In this document: positions 26,297 through 36,315 of the stretch, in pieces
Layout of the letters: each line of letters starts with the position of its first letter
Position numbering within the stretch: position 1 is the first letter of the stretch
DNA from: Clostridia bacterium
GTDB taxonomy: Bacteria; Bacillota; Clostridia; Lutisporales; Lutisporaceae
Direction of reading: 5' to 3'
Assembly: GCA_035628995.1 (NCBI GenBank)
Contig: DASPIR010000010.1
Location: forward strand, 62,001 to 126,000
Length of the DNA: 64,000 bases
Notes under the pieces: generated by a model
Database searches by the model: none
Seen by the model: the letters and a program-made list of their open reading frames with translations, nothing else
Told to the model about the DNA's origin: nothing
Position numbers and translations under genes: made by a program

Positions 26297-27024
26297 TTAG
26301 CTTCACCACCTTCTGCCTTTCTCTGATATCTTTGCTTATCCCGACCTTCATAGCCTTTTATAATAAGCTTCTCTACTTTTTGAATTTCTACTTGTATGCC
26401 GCTGTACGACATATATAGCTCTATGTAGCTCTCAGGTGCCAGTGCCGAGGCCTCCAGGGTCTTTGGATCCCCTATGGCCTTTATCACAAATGGTACTGCG
26501 TGTCTCTTTCCGTCAATATTGATTGTTGGTCCGCCGCATCTGATACTGGTGCTGGCGGTTACTCTTTCGTCATTTATGGCAATCGCTTCTGCTCCTGCCA
26601 TTCTGAGCTCATTGACTACTTCGAGGATGTCTATATCATGTATCAGGTACCATGCTATATCCTCACCCTCAGCAATTTCTTGCTGGCTATCATTTAAGGT
26701 TATAATAATCCCGGTTCCTTCTACTTTTTCATAATCAGAATAATTGCGGATTTTCTCCAGTTCATCCTGCATTATACCGAATGCGCTGCCTGTGCTCTCC
26801 ACCCCTGCTTTATAATCGGCAAGCCTTTTAGCCTGTTCACTGATAGATTCGTTAAACAGCTTATTCTCCGCTTCCACGCTCTTTATCTCGTTTTGCAGAT
26901 CTAAGAGTTTAGGTATAGTGACTATGCCCTGGTAGGTAGTATCTGATTTAAACTGCACTGTGGTAATAAACCCTATAATGACAGCCAGTGCAAACAAGTA
27001 ATATTTAAATACTCTCCTATTCAT
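26293..27024 (-). CDS. DUF881 family protein (second copy)
   Basis: About 243 residues: an N-terminal membrane helix (YLFALAVIIGFITTV), a coiled-coil-like stretch (about 40-95), then the DUF881 domain with GTGIIITLNDS and NDERVTASTSIRCGGPTINIDG. The ATG at 27024 is one base from the preceding stop; a longer frame would overlap the neighbour. Tandem DUF881 genes before sbp and ftsZ are common in clostridia. Role unknown. Confidence 0.87.
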   Translation of the reverse strand: MNRRVFKYYLFALAVIIGFITTVQFKSDTTYQGIVTIPKLLDLQNEIKSVEAENKLFNESISEQAKRLADYKAGVESTGSAFGIMQDELEKIRNYSDYEKVEGTGIIITLNDSQQEIAEGEDIAWYLIHDIDILEVVNELRMAGAEAIAINDERVTASTSIRCGGPTINIDGKRHAVPFVIKAIGDPKTLEASALAPESYIELYMSYSGIQVEIQKVEKLIIKGYEGRDKQRYQRKAEGGEAK

Positions 27025-27025
27025 T

Positions 27026-27745
27026 TTACTGGGCTTCTCCCTTTTTAACAACTTTTGCATACTTTTTCTCTATAACCCCATTGTATTTTGGTATTTTAAC
27101 AAGCTGCTCCTGCGTAATCGTAATAGCAACTCCACTGGTCTCAATCCTCTCCACTATTCCTTCCCTCATCCTGAGTGCGGCTTCAAGGGTTTTGGAGTCT
27201 CCAATGGCTTTAAATACAAAAGGCGGTGCATAAGAAACAGTATTGATATTTATATGAATTCCGCCTACCTGTCTTATTTCAGAAGTGGAAATCATCCTCT
27301 GGTCATTTATGGAAACAGCTTCAGCCCCCGCTGCATTGAGCTCGTTCAAAAGCTCAAGAAGCATTGAATATGATATAAGCGGATAATTTACCTTCTCACT
27401 GAATTTCAAATCATCCACAATGACTGTAATCCCCTGTCCCTCCACATCCTCAATGCCAGCCAGTATCCTGGTCTGGTCAAGCTCTTGCTTCAATAGCTTT
27501 GCTGACACGCTTCCTTGTGATGCACTATCTTCAAACTCTTTAATCTTTGCCTCATACTCATTTTTTGCATTCAGAAGCTTAACATTCTCTTCCTTTGCTT
27601 TCTTAAGCTGAGTTGCAAGCTCCCTTGCTCTATATTCAGACACAGGACCTACACCCTGTTTTATGGTTCTGAATTGAATAGAAACCATGAGACCTAGTAC
27701 CAAACATACTAAAGCAATTGCAATTTGAAACTTTATATTCTTCAC
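27026..27745 (-). CDS. DUF881 family protein (first copy)
   Basis: About 239 residues: membrane helix (IAIALVCLVLGLMVSI), coiled coil rich in K/E (about 30-85), then the DUF881 domain with GQGITVIVDDL and NDQRMISTSEIRQVGGIHINI. I prefer GTG 27745 because AGGAGG lies seven bases before it; the longer frame starts at TTG and contains that site. It is paralogous to the next gene. Confidence 0.87.
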   Translation of the reverse strand: MKNIKFQIAIALVCLVLGLMVSIQFRTIKQGVGPVSEYRARELATQLKKAKEENVKLLNAKNEYEAKIKEFEDSASQGSVSAKLLKQELDQTRILAGIEDVEGQGITVIVDDLKFSEKVNYPLISYSMLLELLNELNAAGAEAVSINDQRMISTSEIRQVGGIHININTVSYAPPFVFKAIGDSKTLEAALRMREGIVERIETSGVAITITQEQLVKIPKYNGVIEKKYAKVVKKGEAQ

Positions 27746-27773
27746 TATTTGTCCTCCTACCTGCCCCAACTAT

Positions 27774-28487
27774 TTATTCCGGTTTAAAAACAGGATTTCC
27801 CGTATGACTCATTTCTATGGTACCCTTAAGACCTTGTTTTTTTACATCTTCTACTATTGATTTTGCAAAATTAACCTTATAATTCATGTTGTCCGCTCCA
27901 CCCAGGTTCGCTTTTATACCTTCCTTAATCTTCAGCCTTATGTTGGTCAAATCTGATACATCAATCTCCGAAATCAGATTAATCATTCCTGCATTCTTTA
28001 TTTCTTTAATAAGCATAGTGATGGTGGAAAACTGATCCTTATTCTCAATGCTCAGACACTCTCCAACCTTAAAGGTCTCAAACTTCAATCCTTTTACTAC
28101 TGGTAAATCAGGGCGCTTTATAGCCGGATTTATCTCCAGTATCATACCCTCCTCATCAATGTTCAGATAAGAGCCTACATAGGGTACATATGCCATGATT
28201 TCCCTCTCTATGATGTCAATTGCCACCCTGTTCGGTATGCCTCTCTTAATCTTTATCATTCTGACGTAAGGATTCTGAAAGATGCTCTTCATTGAGTTTT
28301 TCTTATTTATCCGGAATATATTTTCTCCATAATATATTGATGATAGCTTTATTATTTCTTCTCTCGTTACGCTATTGACCCCATTTACAGCTATGAACTT
28401 TATCTGAAAAAAGCTGGAAGATAGGAAAAATGCTGTAAAGATGCAGATTATGAATAGCAGAACTACATACTTGAATCTTCCCCTCAT
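27774..28487 (-). CDS. ftsQ: Cell division protein FtsQ/DivIB
   Basis: About 237 residues: short basic N-terminus (MRGRFKYVV), one membrane helix, then a POTRA domain (IKFIAVNGVNSVTREEIIKLS) and the FtsQ domain (RGIPNRVAIDIIEREIMAYV). It scaffolds the divisome outside the membrane. The ATG at 28487 follows AGGAGTG by five bases. A longer frame would start inside an inserted repeat at 28499, so I reject that start. Confidence 0.9.
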   Translation of the reverse strand: MRGRFKYVVLLFIICIFTAFFLSSSFFQIKFIAVNGVNSVTREEIIKLSSIYYGENIFRINKKNSMKSIFQNPYVRMIKIKRGIPNRVAIDIIEREIMAYVPYVGSYLNIDEEGMILEINPAIKRPDLPVVKGLKFETFKVGECLSIENKDQFSTITMLIKEIKNAGMINLISEIDVSDLTNIRLKIKEGIKANLGGADNMNYKVNFAKSIVEDVKKQGLKGTIEMSHTGNPVFKPE

Positions 28488-28498
28488 ATTTTCACTCC

Positions 28499-28604
28499 TA
28501 TAACGAGCAGGCATATATTATACCTTAATTTGTCATGCTTACTAAACGAGTTTCATGCGAAGCTTCCTTGACCGTTGAAATGCTTCAATAAAAGCCCTTT
28601 ATAT
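28499..28604. repeat. TATAACGA element, copy B
   Basis: It starts TATAACGAG at 28499 and shares CTAAACGAG, TTCA, GAAGCTTCCTTG, CCGTT and ATGCTTCAAT with the copy at 21682-21777, with indels between. It lies immediately upstream of the ftsQ ribosome site. The right terminal repeat is degraded. Confidence 0.65.
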
Positions 28605-28754
28605 AATATAACACAAGTATTCTCTCATTAACATCGTGTGCTTGTCCTTTTTTCTGTTAAAAATTAACACTGCATACAATTCCGGAAGATTAGCAAACGC
28701 ATGTAATCCGCAAAAATGCAGGTTAATAAAAAGCTGTACAAGTATATATAATAG

Positions 28755-30008
28755 TTAAACTCTGTGTATGTCAGCACCTAATCTTGCCAGTTTATTTTCT
28801 AGTTTATCATATCCTCTATCTATATGCAATTTTACGTTATCTACCATCGTAGTCCCTTCTGCCACAAGCCCTGCAAGAACCAACGCAGCGCCACCCCTCA
28901 GGTCACCGGCTTTAACCTCTGCACCGGTAAGCTTTTTGACACCCCGCACAATAGCAGTTCTTCCGTCTACCTTTATGCTGGCGCCCATTTTCATAAGCTC
29001 CTCTACATGCTTGTATCTGCTCTCAAATACAGTCTCAATAAAGATGCTTGTGCCTTTAGCTACAGTCATTACCGCCATCATCTGCGCCTGCATATCTGTT
29101 GCGAAACCAGGATAAGGAAGAGTCTTTATGACCTCCACAGCTTTGAGCTTTCTATTGCATTGTATATGGAGACTGTTCTGGTATTCAGCAATAATGCAGC
29201 CACTTTCAGAAAGCTTTGATGATACAGATTTCAAGTGTTCAATAATAATGTTGTTCAATACAATATTCCCACCAGTTATTGCAGCTGCTGCCATGAGCGT
29301 TCCTGCAACAATCCTGTCCGGAATTACAGTATGCTCTACATCATGGAATTCATTTACTCCTTCAATCTTCACAGTACTAGACCCTGCCCCGGATATCTTA
29401 GCTCCCATCCCATTTAAAAAGTTCTGAAGGTCAATAATCTCCGGTTCCTTAGCTGCGTTTTGTATTATGGTTACTCCCTCGGCTGTAGTGGCAGCAAGCA
29501 TTATATTCTCAGTAGCACCCACGCTGGGATAGTCCAGATTAATTTCCACACCTTTAAGCTTATCACACTCGCAGTTTATATACCCATGGGCCTCGGTGAT
29601 TTTAGCTCCCATCCTTCTTAACCCTGACAAATGAATATCAATAGGCCTGGGTCCAATTTCACATCCGCCAGGATAGCTTATTTTTACTTGACCATGCCTA
29701 GCAAGCATAGACCCCATTAATATTATTGAGGATCTCATTTCTCTTACCGGTTTTTCCGGTATATACGTCTCTAGTTGACTATTGGACTTTACTATCAGTG
29801 TATTATTCTCAAAAAAACACTTGCAGCCTATCGTTCGGAGCAGTCCTATAAGCAAATCAACATCTTTAAGCTCCGGAACATTATGAATAACCGATTCTTT
29901 CCCACTTATTATGGTAGCGGCAAGTACGGGCAAAACAGAATTCTTGGAGCCATCAACCTTTATTTCCCCTTCCAATCTATGCCCGCCGTTTATCACGTAC
30001 CTATCCAT
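28755..30008 (-). CDS. murA: UDP-N-acetylglucosamine 1-carboxyvinyltransferase
   Basis: The roughly 417-residue enzyme performs the first committed step of peptidoglycan synthesis, adding enolpyruvate to UDP-GlcNAc. It has DGSKNSVLPVLAA at the N-terminus and the catalytic cysteine in SYPGGCEIGPRPID, so it should be fosfomycin-sensitive in principle. DLRGGAALVLAGL lies near the C-terminus. ATG 30008 gives the family-typical MDRYVINGG start. It sits where murC or murB lies in other Firmicutes. Confidence 0.95.
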   Translation of the reverse strand: MDRYVINGGHRLEGEIKVDGSKNSVLPVLAATIISGKESVIHNVPELKDVDLLIGLLRTIGCKCFFENNTLIVKSNSQLETYIPEKPVREMRSSIILMGSMLARHGQVKISYPGGCEIGPRPIDIHLSGLRRMGAKITEAHGYINCECDKLKGVEINLDYPSVGATENIMLAATTAEGVTIIQNAAKEPEIIDLQNFLNGMGAKISGAGSSTVKIEGVNEFHDVEHTVIPDRIVAGTLMAAAAITGGNIVLNNIIIEHLKSVSSKLSESGCIIAEYQNSLHIQCNRKLKAVEVIKTLPYPGFATDMQAQMMAVMTVAKGTSIFIETVFESRYKHVEELMKMGASIKVDGRTAIVRGVKKLTGAEVKAGDLRGGAALVLAGLVAEGTTMVDNVKLHIDRGYDKLENKLARLGADIHRV

Positions 30009-30125
30009 CAACGATTTACACCCCCAGGAAGCCATTATTATTCAATCATATTAATATACTATGCATTACTTCCTAAGGTGTTACATGAATTGTCAGTGGT
30101 CATGCAGCATCAAGCACTGCAAATG

Positions 30126-31244
30126 CTAGACTTCCATCTTTTTAACAAGCTTTTCAGCTGCTTTGACTATCACATAAGCTGCATCAGTTCTGCCCAGCTC
30201 TTTGCTTTTTATTTTCATCTGATTTGCTTTTGCTGGTTTATTCAACATATCTAAAACTTCATTATATAGCAGCTCCGCATTTAAATCCCTTTCCAAAATG
30301 ACTACGGCTGCCCCATTCTTTTCAAGTGCTCGTGCATTATACTCCTGATGATTGTCAGTAGCATAGGGATAGGGGATCAATATGGATGGCTTGCCTAGCG
30401 CTGTTATTTCCGATAGCGTGCTGGCTCCGCACCTGCTTATGATAATATCACATGCAGCTAACGCATGAGGCATATTATGCAGATACGGCACTACTTTAAG
30501 ATATGCTGTGTCCAAAGCTATCCCTTCACTGCTGAATTGCTGCACAATATCTTCATACTGTGTTTCCCCTGTCATATGAAGCATCTGGAAGTTTTTCCTG
30601 CCGGCGGCTTCCTTTGCAAGCAGCACTACGCTTTCATTCAACCTTTTGGCTCCTCTGCTTCCACCCACGACGAAAACAACTGGCAGCTCCTTGGAGAAGC
30701 CGAACTCCTTCAGTCCATCCTCCCTGCTGATGCTTAACATATCGCTCCGAATTGGATTTCCTGTCACAATAACCTTGTCGTTTTGCGGAAAGTACTTTTT
30801 AGCCTCGGAAAAGTTTACCGCAATAATATCAACAAGCCTTGCCAGGATTTTGTTTGTAACTCCCGGAAAGGCATTCTGTTCATGAATCAGAGTTGGCACA
30901 TTCATTAATGCGGCTGCGAGCAGAACCGAGCCGCAGACATATCCTCCAGTGCCAATTACAATATCAGGTTTAAACTCTCTTATTATCTTAGATACCCTAA
31001 AGAGGCTGGTAAAAGATTCCGCCACAGCTGCAACATTCCCAAGGCTCAACTTGCGTTCGAAGCCTCTCACCTTAATCTTGAACAGGTTAAAGCCTTCCTT
31101 TGGAACAATACTGCTCTCCAATCCCCTTTCAGTACCTATGAATAATATTTCAGCGTTCTTGTATTGTTTTATTATTTCTTTCGCGATGGATACTGCAGGA
31201 TAGATATGTCCACCTGTACCACCTCCAGAAAGTATGACCCTCAT
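30126..31244 (-). CDS. murG: Lipid II synthase MurG
   Basis: The 372-residue glycosyltransferase adds GlcNAc to lipid I on the inner membrane face. SGGGTGGHIYPAVSIA is the first diphosphate-binding loop. VVGGSRGAKRLNE is the second, and CGASTLSEITALGKPSILIPYP is the UDP-GlcNAc site. ATG 31244 has GGGAG nine bases upstream and follows the ftsW stop by five bases. Confidence 0.96.
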   Translation of the reverse strand: MRVILSGGGTGGHIYPAVSIAKEIIKQYKNAEILFIGTERGLESSIVPKEGFNLFKIKVRGFERKLSLGNVAAVAESFTSLFRVSKIIREFKPDIVIGTGGYVCGSVLLAAALMNVPTLIHEQNAFPGVTNKILARLVDIIAVNFSEAKKYFPQNDKVIVTGNPIRSDMLSISREDGLKEFGFSKELPVVFVVGGSRGAKRLNESVVLLAKEAAGRKNFQMLHMTGETQYEDIVQQFSSEGIALDTAYLKVVPYLHNMPHALAACDIIISRCGASTLSEITALGKPSILIPYPYATDNHQEYNARALEKNGAAVVILERDLNAELLYNEVLDMLNKPAKANQMKIKSKELGRTDAAYVIVKAAEKLVKKMEV

Positions 31245-31249
31245 TACAA

Positions 31250-32362
31250 TCAACTCCCACCCGTTTTAACACTTTTAGATATATTTAAGAGAATTCCCAT
31301 ATTTGCCATTACAAAAAGCAGCGACGAGCCCCCCGAGCTTATGAAGGGAAGCGAGATTCCCGTAGTTGGTATGGAAACCGTAGCCACAGCTATATTAAGA
31401 GTAGCCTGTATTGCGACCATACATGTAATGCCTGTAGCAAGAAGACACCCGAAGGTATCGGGGCAGAACAGGGCTATTCTTAGTCCTCTCCATATCAGAA
31501 GAAGGAACAGTATCACAATAGTAGCAGTTCCTATAAATCCAAGCTCTTCCCCAATTATAGAGAATATGAAGTCGTTCTGGGGCTCTGGTATATAGAAGAA
31601 CTTCTGGCGGCTGTTTCCAAGTCCCAGGCCAAAAATCCCTCCAGAGCCCAGAGCATACAAGGACTGTATTGCTTGATAGCCTGTATTCAGCGGATCTGCC
31701 CAGGGATTCAAATAGGAGGTTACACGTTCAAGCATATAAGCTTTTTTCATTATGATATACGCTACTGCAGGCAGCAGTGGCACAACCCATCCTATAAGAT
31801 AGATTATCTTCGTTCCTGCGGCAAACAGCATTGCAAAGGTAATCATTACTATGCTTCCTGCCATGCTTAAATTTGGTTCAAGAATAATAAGCACAAAATA
31901 TATGCCCATTAGAAGTATGTAAGGCATGACTCCATTTTTGAAGCTCCTTATTTTCTCCCTTTTGTTGCTTATGCTTTTCGCCATGAATATTATCAGTGCA
32001 AATTTTGCAAATTCAGAGGGCTGCATTGTCGATGGTCCAATCTTTATCCACCTGACCGCACCCTTGGCCCCATGACCAATACCCGGTATGAATACCGCAA
32101 TCAGCAGTACAAAACTCAAAAGTACAAGAGGCCCCGCAAATTTCCCCAGTACCCTATAATCAAACCGGCTTAGAAGCAGCATTGCCACAATACCGATAAT
32201 TGCAAAAAAACCTTGAGATTTCAGGTAGTAAAACCTATCATTAAACTTCATAAAAGAGGAAATGGAACTGGCGGAAAAAACCATAGCAACACCAATAGCT
32301 AGCAATACTAGTACTGTTATCAGCAATGTGAAGTCGATGTTGTTTTTATTTCTTACAGGCAT
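31250..32362 (-). CDS. ftsW: FtsW/SpoVE-type SEDS glycosyltransferase
   Basis: A 370-residue polytopic SEDS protein that polymerizes lipid II. It shows about ten membrane segments, GAVRWIKIGPSTMQPSEFAK, EPNLSMAGS and SIIGEELGFIGT, and a C-terminal TGISLPFISSGGSSLL. Its location between murD and murG is the normal place for ftsW/spoVE. Whether it serves division, cortex synthesis or both cannot be told from sequence. Confidence 0.94.
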   Translation of the reverse strand: MPVRNKNNIDFTLLITVLVLLAIGVAMVFSASSISSFMKFNDRFYYLKSQGFFAIIGIVAMLLLSRFDYRVLGKFAGPLVLLSFVLLIAVFIPGIGHGAKGAVRWIKIGPSTMQPSEFAKFALIIFMAKSISNKREKIRSFKNGVMPYILLMGIYFVLIILEPNLSMAGSIVMITFAMLFAAGTKIIYLIGWVVPLLPAVAYIIMKKAYMLERVTSYLNPWADPLNTGYQAIQSLYALGSGGIFGLGLGNSRQKFFYIPEPQNDFIFSIIGEELGFIGTATIVILFLLLIWRGLRIALFCPDTFGCLLATGITCMVAIQATLNIAVATVSIPTTGISLPFISSGGSSLLFVMANMGILLNISKSVKTGGS

Positions 32363-32465
32363 TTTATAGCCCCCTCAACATATATACTCTAATTTAATAT
32401 TGATTTATACATTCAAAATATCCCTCGTACCTCATGTAGTGCCTTGACATTCCTAATTAGTTTCG

Positions 32466-32566
32466 GGTAACACCGAACACACGGATGTTCCACTGTACAC
32501 ACGGCGGACTTTATTAAAATTTCAGTGTCTTCAGTGGATTTCAGTGTCTTCAGTGGTTTTCGTTCC
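32466..32566. repeat. CACTGAA/ACACGG repeat, copy 2, entering murD
   Basis: It contains ACACCGAACACACGG and ends with two copies of TTTCAGTGTCTTCAGTGG followed by TTTTCGTTCC, the same end as copy 3 (55888). The right 36 bases lie inside the murD frame and encode its last residues and stop. Confidence 0.8.
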
Positions 32567-33931
32567 TATTTCTTTTGCCTTAAGCTCCCTTACATATTCC
32601 TTAAAAAGCCTGCCTCTTTCCTCATAGTTACTAAACATATCATAGCTTGCACAGGCTGGTGAAAGTAAAACACAGTCACCCTGCTCAGCCAGTTCTTGAG
32701 ACTTTTTCACAGCTTCTCTCAGGCCTTTTACTTTATGTGTCTTCATAAACCCATGCTTGTGGGCAGTTTCTTCCAGCTTATCAGCGGTCTTTCCTATTAA
32801 CACCATATGCTTGATGATGTTTCCAAAGGCCTCTATGAAATCGTCAAATTCGCTTCCCTTGTCATAACCTCCGGCTATTATAACTGTAGGCCGCTTCATT
32901 GCTTCAATAGCCTTGATGGAAGCATCGGTGTTGGTACCCTTGGAATCGTTATAGTATATTACTCCATTAAGCTCGGAAACAAACTCGATCCTATGTTCCA
33001 CACCCCTGAAGCTTTCAAGTGCCTCAGCAATTACAGAAGCCTCCACGCCCAAGCAGTACGCCATAAGAGCTGCTGCCAGAGAATTTTCGAGATTGTGATT
33101 GCCCGGTATATATATTTTATCTTTATGTATTATGGTTTCTTTTTTATTACCTATTTTGATTACTAAATGGTCGTTCTCAATATATGCTCCCTCATCTACC
33201 GGTTTCTTTCTGCTGAAAAGCAGCACTTTACTTCTGGGTCTGTCTGTGAGTTTTGAAGTCTCGGAGTCATCCCCATTCAATATCGTATAATCCTCAGCCT
33301 CCTGATTTATAAATACCTTGCACTTTGTATCGATATAATTCTCCATGGTTTTATGCCTGTTCAGGTGGTCAGGTGTAATATTCAGTATTGCTGAAACCTT
33401 CGGTTTGAAGTTTGCTGTTGACTCCAATTGAAAGCTGCTCACTTCAAGGACAAAAACATCCTCGGGTTTTGAGTTCTCTACCTCAAGTATCATTGCATGG
33501 CCGATATTACCGGTAATGAAGGTCTTTCTCTTGCTGGCCTTCATTATTTCTCCCAGGAGAGCTGTAGTAGTTGTCTTCCCATTTGTCCCCGTAATTGCCA
33601 CTATTGGAGTGGAAGTAAGACGAAAAGCCAGCTCAATCTCGCTTACCACCTCTTTGCCCAAGGCTTTGGCGTATTGTACCAGGGGTATATCCAAAGGCAC
33701 TCCTGGACTAACTACTACAAAGTCGCAATCAGAAGCCAGCTCTACGGGGTGCCCCCCCGCGACCAGCCTTATAGGAAGATGCTCAATTTCAGCTATTACT
33801 TCCTTCAGGTCCTCAACCTTCTTAGAATCATTCAATATGATGGAAGCCCCTAAGCGGCTCAATTCCTTAACTACAGGTACGCCTGTAACAGCCGCTCCAA
33901 TAACCAGCACTTTTTTATCCTTTAACTGCAT
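32531..33931 (-). CDS. murD: UDP-N-acetylmuramoylalanine-D-glutamate ligase
   Basis: The 466-residue ATP-dependent ligase adds D-glutamate to UDP-MurNAc-L-Ala. GTNGKTTTTALLGEI is the P-loop. ITPDHLNRHKTMENYIDTK and YNDSKGTNTDAS are family motifs, and LLSPACASYDMFSNYEERG is the C-terminal signature. The normal end is near YVRELKAKE. The last 11 residues (GTKTTEDTEIH) and the stop are read from an intergenic repeat that has entered the 3' end. The enzyme core is intact. Confidence 0.95.
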   Translation of the reverse strand: MQLKDKKVLVIGAAVTGVPVVKELSRLGASIILNDSKKVEDLKEVIAEIEHLPIRLVAGGHPVELASDCDFVVVSPGVPLDIPLVQYAKALGKEVVSEIELAFRLTSTPIVAITGTNGKTTTTALLGEIMKASKRKTFITGNIGHAMILEVENSKPEDVFVLEVSSFQLESTANFKPKVSAILNITPDHLNRHKTMENYIDTKCKVFINQEAEDYTILNGDDSETSKLTDRPRSKVLLFSRKKPVDEGAYIENDHLVIKIGNKKETIIHKDKIYIPGNHNLENSLAAALMAYCLGVEASVIAEALESFRGVEHRIEFVSELNGVIYYNDSKGTNTDASIKAIEAMKRPTVIIAGGYDKGSEFDDFIEAFGNIIKHMVLIGKTADKLEETAHKHGFMKTHKVKGLREAVKKSQELAEQGDCVLLSPACASYDMFSNYEERGRLFKEYVRELKAKEIGTKTTEDTEIH

Positions 33932-33954
33932 TACACTATCCTCCGAAAACTATT

Positions 33955-34932
33955 TTATGACAGCCCTAATATCCCGACCAGACACAATATTATTGAGACA
34001 ATGATGAACACTGATACTACTTTTGACTCAGCCCAGCCGCTAAGCTCAAAATGATGGTGCAGAGGAGACATTTTGAAAAATCTCTTTCCCCCCGTAAGCT
34101 TAAAGTAGGTTACCTGTATTATTACCGATAAGGTTTCCAATACATATACCGCACCGATTATGAGGATGAAGAAGGGAAGCTTGGTTATAACAGCCAAGGC
34201 TGCTATAGCTCCTCCCAATGCCAGTGAACCTGTATCACCCATAAATACCTGTGCAGGATGTGAATTGAACCTTAAGAATCCAAGCAGTGCACCTATCATA
34301 GCACCTGAAAACACCAGCAATCCTACGTGAGCAGCAGCAAGAGCTATTACCGAGAAGAATCCGAGCACTACGACTGTGATTCCTCCTGCCAAGCCATCAA
34401 GCCCATCTGTGAGATTGACGCTGTTTACAGTAGCTACGAATACCAGAACTACAAAAGGTATGTACATCGCTCCCAGGTCAATGAACCTCCCTGTAAATGG
34501 AATCAAAACCTCTGTTCCGACCTGGGATATGCCAGAAGCTACAAAAGCCATGAAAATAGCCACAAAAAGCTGTGCAGCCATTTTCTGATATGCTCTTAAC
34601 CCAAGAGATCGCTTATTCTTTATTTTTAGATAATCATCTATAAAACCTATGAGTCCGAATAATATAGTTGTAATAAGTATCAGGAGCATATCTTTATCTT
34701 TCGAGAAAGCCAATGCTACAATAGCTGCAGGTATAACTATTATTATACCCCCCATGGTCGGGGTTCCTGTCTTTATTAAGTGACTTTGGGGTCCGTCATC
34801 TCTAACCGTCTGCCCAAATTTCATTCTAGTAAGCAACGGTATAAAAACCGGTCCTGCAACTAAAGCCAATACAAAAGCAGAAATGATGCATATAATATAG
34901 ACATTGTATTCACTGGACATCAAATTGTACAT
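33955..34932 (-). CDS. mraY: Phospho-MurNAc-pentapeptide transferase MraY
   Basis: A 325-residue membrane enzyme that makes lipid I from UDP-MurNAc-pentapeptide and undecaprenyl phosphate. GTPTMGGII, FIDDYLKIKNKRS, NLTDGLDGLAGG and the MSPLHHHFEL loop carry the catalytic aspartates and histidines. Ten hydrophobic segments fit the family. A GAGGGG site precedes the ATG. Confidence 0.97.
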   Translation of the reverse strand: MYNLMSSEYNVYIICIISAFVLALVAGPVFIPLLTRMKFGQTVRDDGPQSHLIKTGTPTMGGIIIVIPAAIVALAFSKDKDMLLILITTILFGLIGFIDDYLKIKNKRSLGLRAYQKMAAQLFVAIFMAFVASGISQVGTEVLIPFTGRFIDLGAMYIPFVVLVFVATVNSVNLTDGLDGLAGGITVVVLGFFSVIALAAAHVGLLVFSGAMIGALLGFLRFNSHPAQVFMGDTGSLALGGAIAALAVITKLPFFILIIGAVYVLETLSVIIQVTYFKLTGGKRFFKMSPLHHHFELSGWAESKVVSVFIIVSIILCLVGILGLS

Positions 34933-34938
34933 TAAAGA

Positions 34939-36315
34939 TTATCCCCTCTCACGTAATAAATCAACTATATTCTCCATCTTCATAACTCTTGAACCCTTTA
35001 CCAGAACCACGTCTCCCGGTCTTATGATTTTGTCCAAGGTTGAAGCTGCCTCGTCTTTTACCAGGAAGGCATATAAGTTGTTTTTACTCATTCCGGAATC
35101 TTCCGCTCCCTTTTTTACTGCATCGGAGAAATTGCCTATCGCAACTATTATATCAACTCCAATTTCAGCTGCATATGCTCCAATGTTATAATGCTCTCCT
35201 TCAGATGCATCCCCCAGTTCAAGCATGTCACCAGTTATGCATACGCTTTTTCCCCCAGCCTTCAAGCTCTGAAGCACATTTATTGCTGCTTTCATGGATT
35301 CAGGATTTGCATTGTAAGCATCATTAATAATTTTAACTCCGTTGCTGGTATTAATGATATCCATCCGCATCTTTGATGGTTTAAAACTCAAAAGTCCCTT
35401 CCGTATATCCGACCCTTTCATGTCAAAAAGCCTTGCAACAGCTATGGCAGACAAGGCATTATAAACATTGTGCATTCCCGGAAGCAGTACTGTGAAGCTT
35501 TCGGAGGCGCCTCCCTTGTTAACCTCAAAGTCTATTCCATCTTCGCCCTTTTCTTTTATCCCGAAAGCGTATAAATCATTGCTCTTTTCCAAACCGTATC
35601 TGATTACCCTGTACTTCTCGGAGCTGAAGTCCGACAGCATGTCATTATCTCCATTTATAACTGCTGTGCTGGAGCTATCAAAATAATCAAATACTTCAAG
35701 CTTTGCTTTTAATATATTTTCTCTGGAGCCCAGCTTCTCTATATGTGCATTGCCCACATTTGATATTACCGCAATATCCTGCCTCACTATATCCGAAAGC
35801 AGGCTTATTTCCCCGGGGCTGTTCATACCCATCTCCAATATTGCTATCTCATGATCATATTGAAGCTTCAAAAGCGTCAAGGGCAGTCCGATAGCATTAT
35901 TGAAATTTCCTTCAGTCTTAAGTACATTGAACTTCTGAGAAAGTACTGAAGCAATCATATCCTTCGTGGTTGTTTTCCCTGAGCTGCCTGTCACTGCTAC
36001 AAAAGGTATCTGAAATTTGCCCCTGTAGTATCTGGCAATGTCCTGTAACGCCTTCAGAGTATCACCTACCAATATGTATGGTATGCTGCACTCATTTAGC
36101 GGCTTCTGAGTCACTACCACAGCAGCTCCGTTTTCAATAGCCGTGCTTATGAAATCATGCCCATCGAAGCTCTCACCCTTAAGTGCTATAAACATGTTCC
36201 CAGGGTTTATCCTCCTGCTGTCAATACTCACTCCATTTACCAAGAAGTCTCTGTCAGAATTCACAAGTGTACCTTGAGCGGAAGCAGTAATTTCCCCTAT
36301 ACTCAAGTCTTCCAT
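34939..36315 (-). CDS. murF: UDP-MurNAc-tripeptide-D-Ala-D-Ala ligase MurF
   Basis: The 458-residue ligase adds D-Ala-D-Ala to the cytoplasmic precursor. It has the Mur N-terminal domain (DSRRINPGNMFIALKG), P-loop TGSSGKTTTKDMIASVL, EMGMNSPGEISLLS, and NDAYNANPESMKAAI. Its ATG overlaps the murE stop (TAATG), so the pair is coupled. Six bases separate it from mraY. Confidence 0.96.
   Translation of the reverse strand: MEDLSIGEITASAQGTLVNSDRDFLVNGVSIDSRRINPGNMFIALKGESFDGHDFISTAIENGAAVVVTQKPLNECSIPYILVGDTLKALQDIARYYRGKFQIPFVAVTGSSGKTTTKDMIASVLSQKFNVLKTEGNFNNAIGLPLTLLKLQYDHEIAILEMGMNSPGEISLLSDIVRQDIAVISNVGNAHIEKLGSRENILKAKLEVFDYFDSSSTAVINGDNDMLSDFSSEKYRVIRYGLEKSNDLYAFGIKEKGEDGIDFEVNKGGASESFTVLLPGMHNVYNALSAIAVARLFDMKGSDIRKGLLSFKPSKMRMDIINTSNGVKIINDAYNANPESMKAAINVLQSLKAGGKSVCITGDMLELGDASEGEHYNIGAYAAEIGVDIIVAIGNFSDAVKKGAEDSGMSKNNLYAFLVKDEAASTLDKIIRPGDVVLVKGSRVMKMENIVDLLRERG

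Noticed and set aside
28499-28514. Longer ftsQ start within the repeat
   Set aside because: The longer frame begins inside the TATAACGA element; the ATG at 28487 has an AGGAGTG site at proper spacing.
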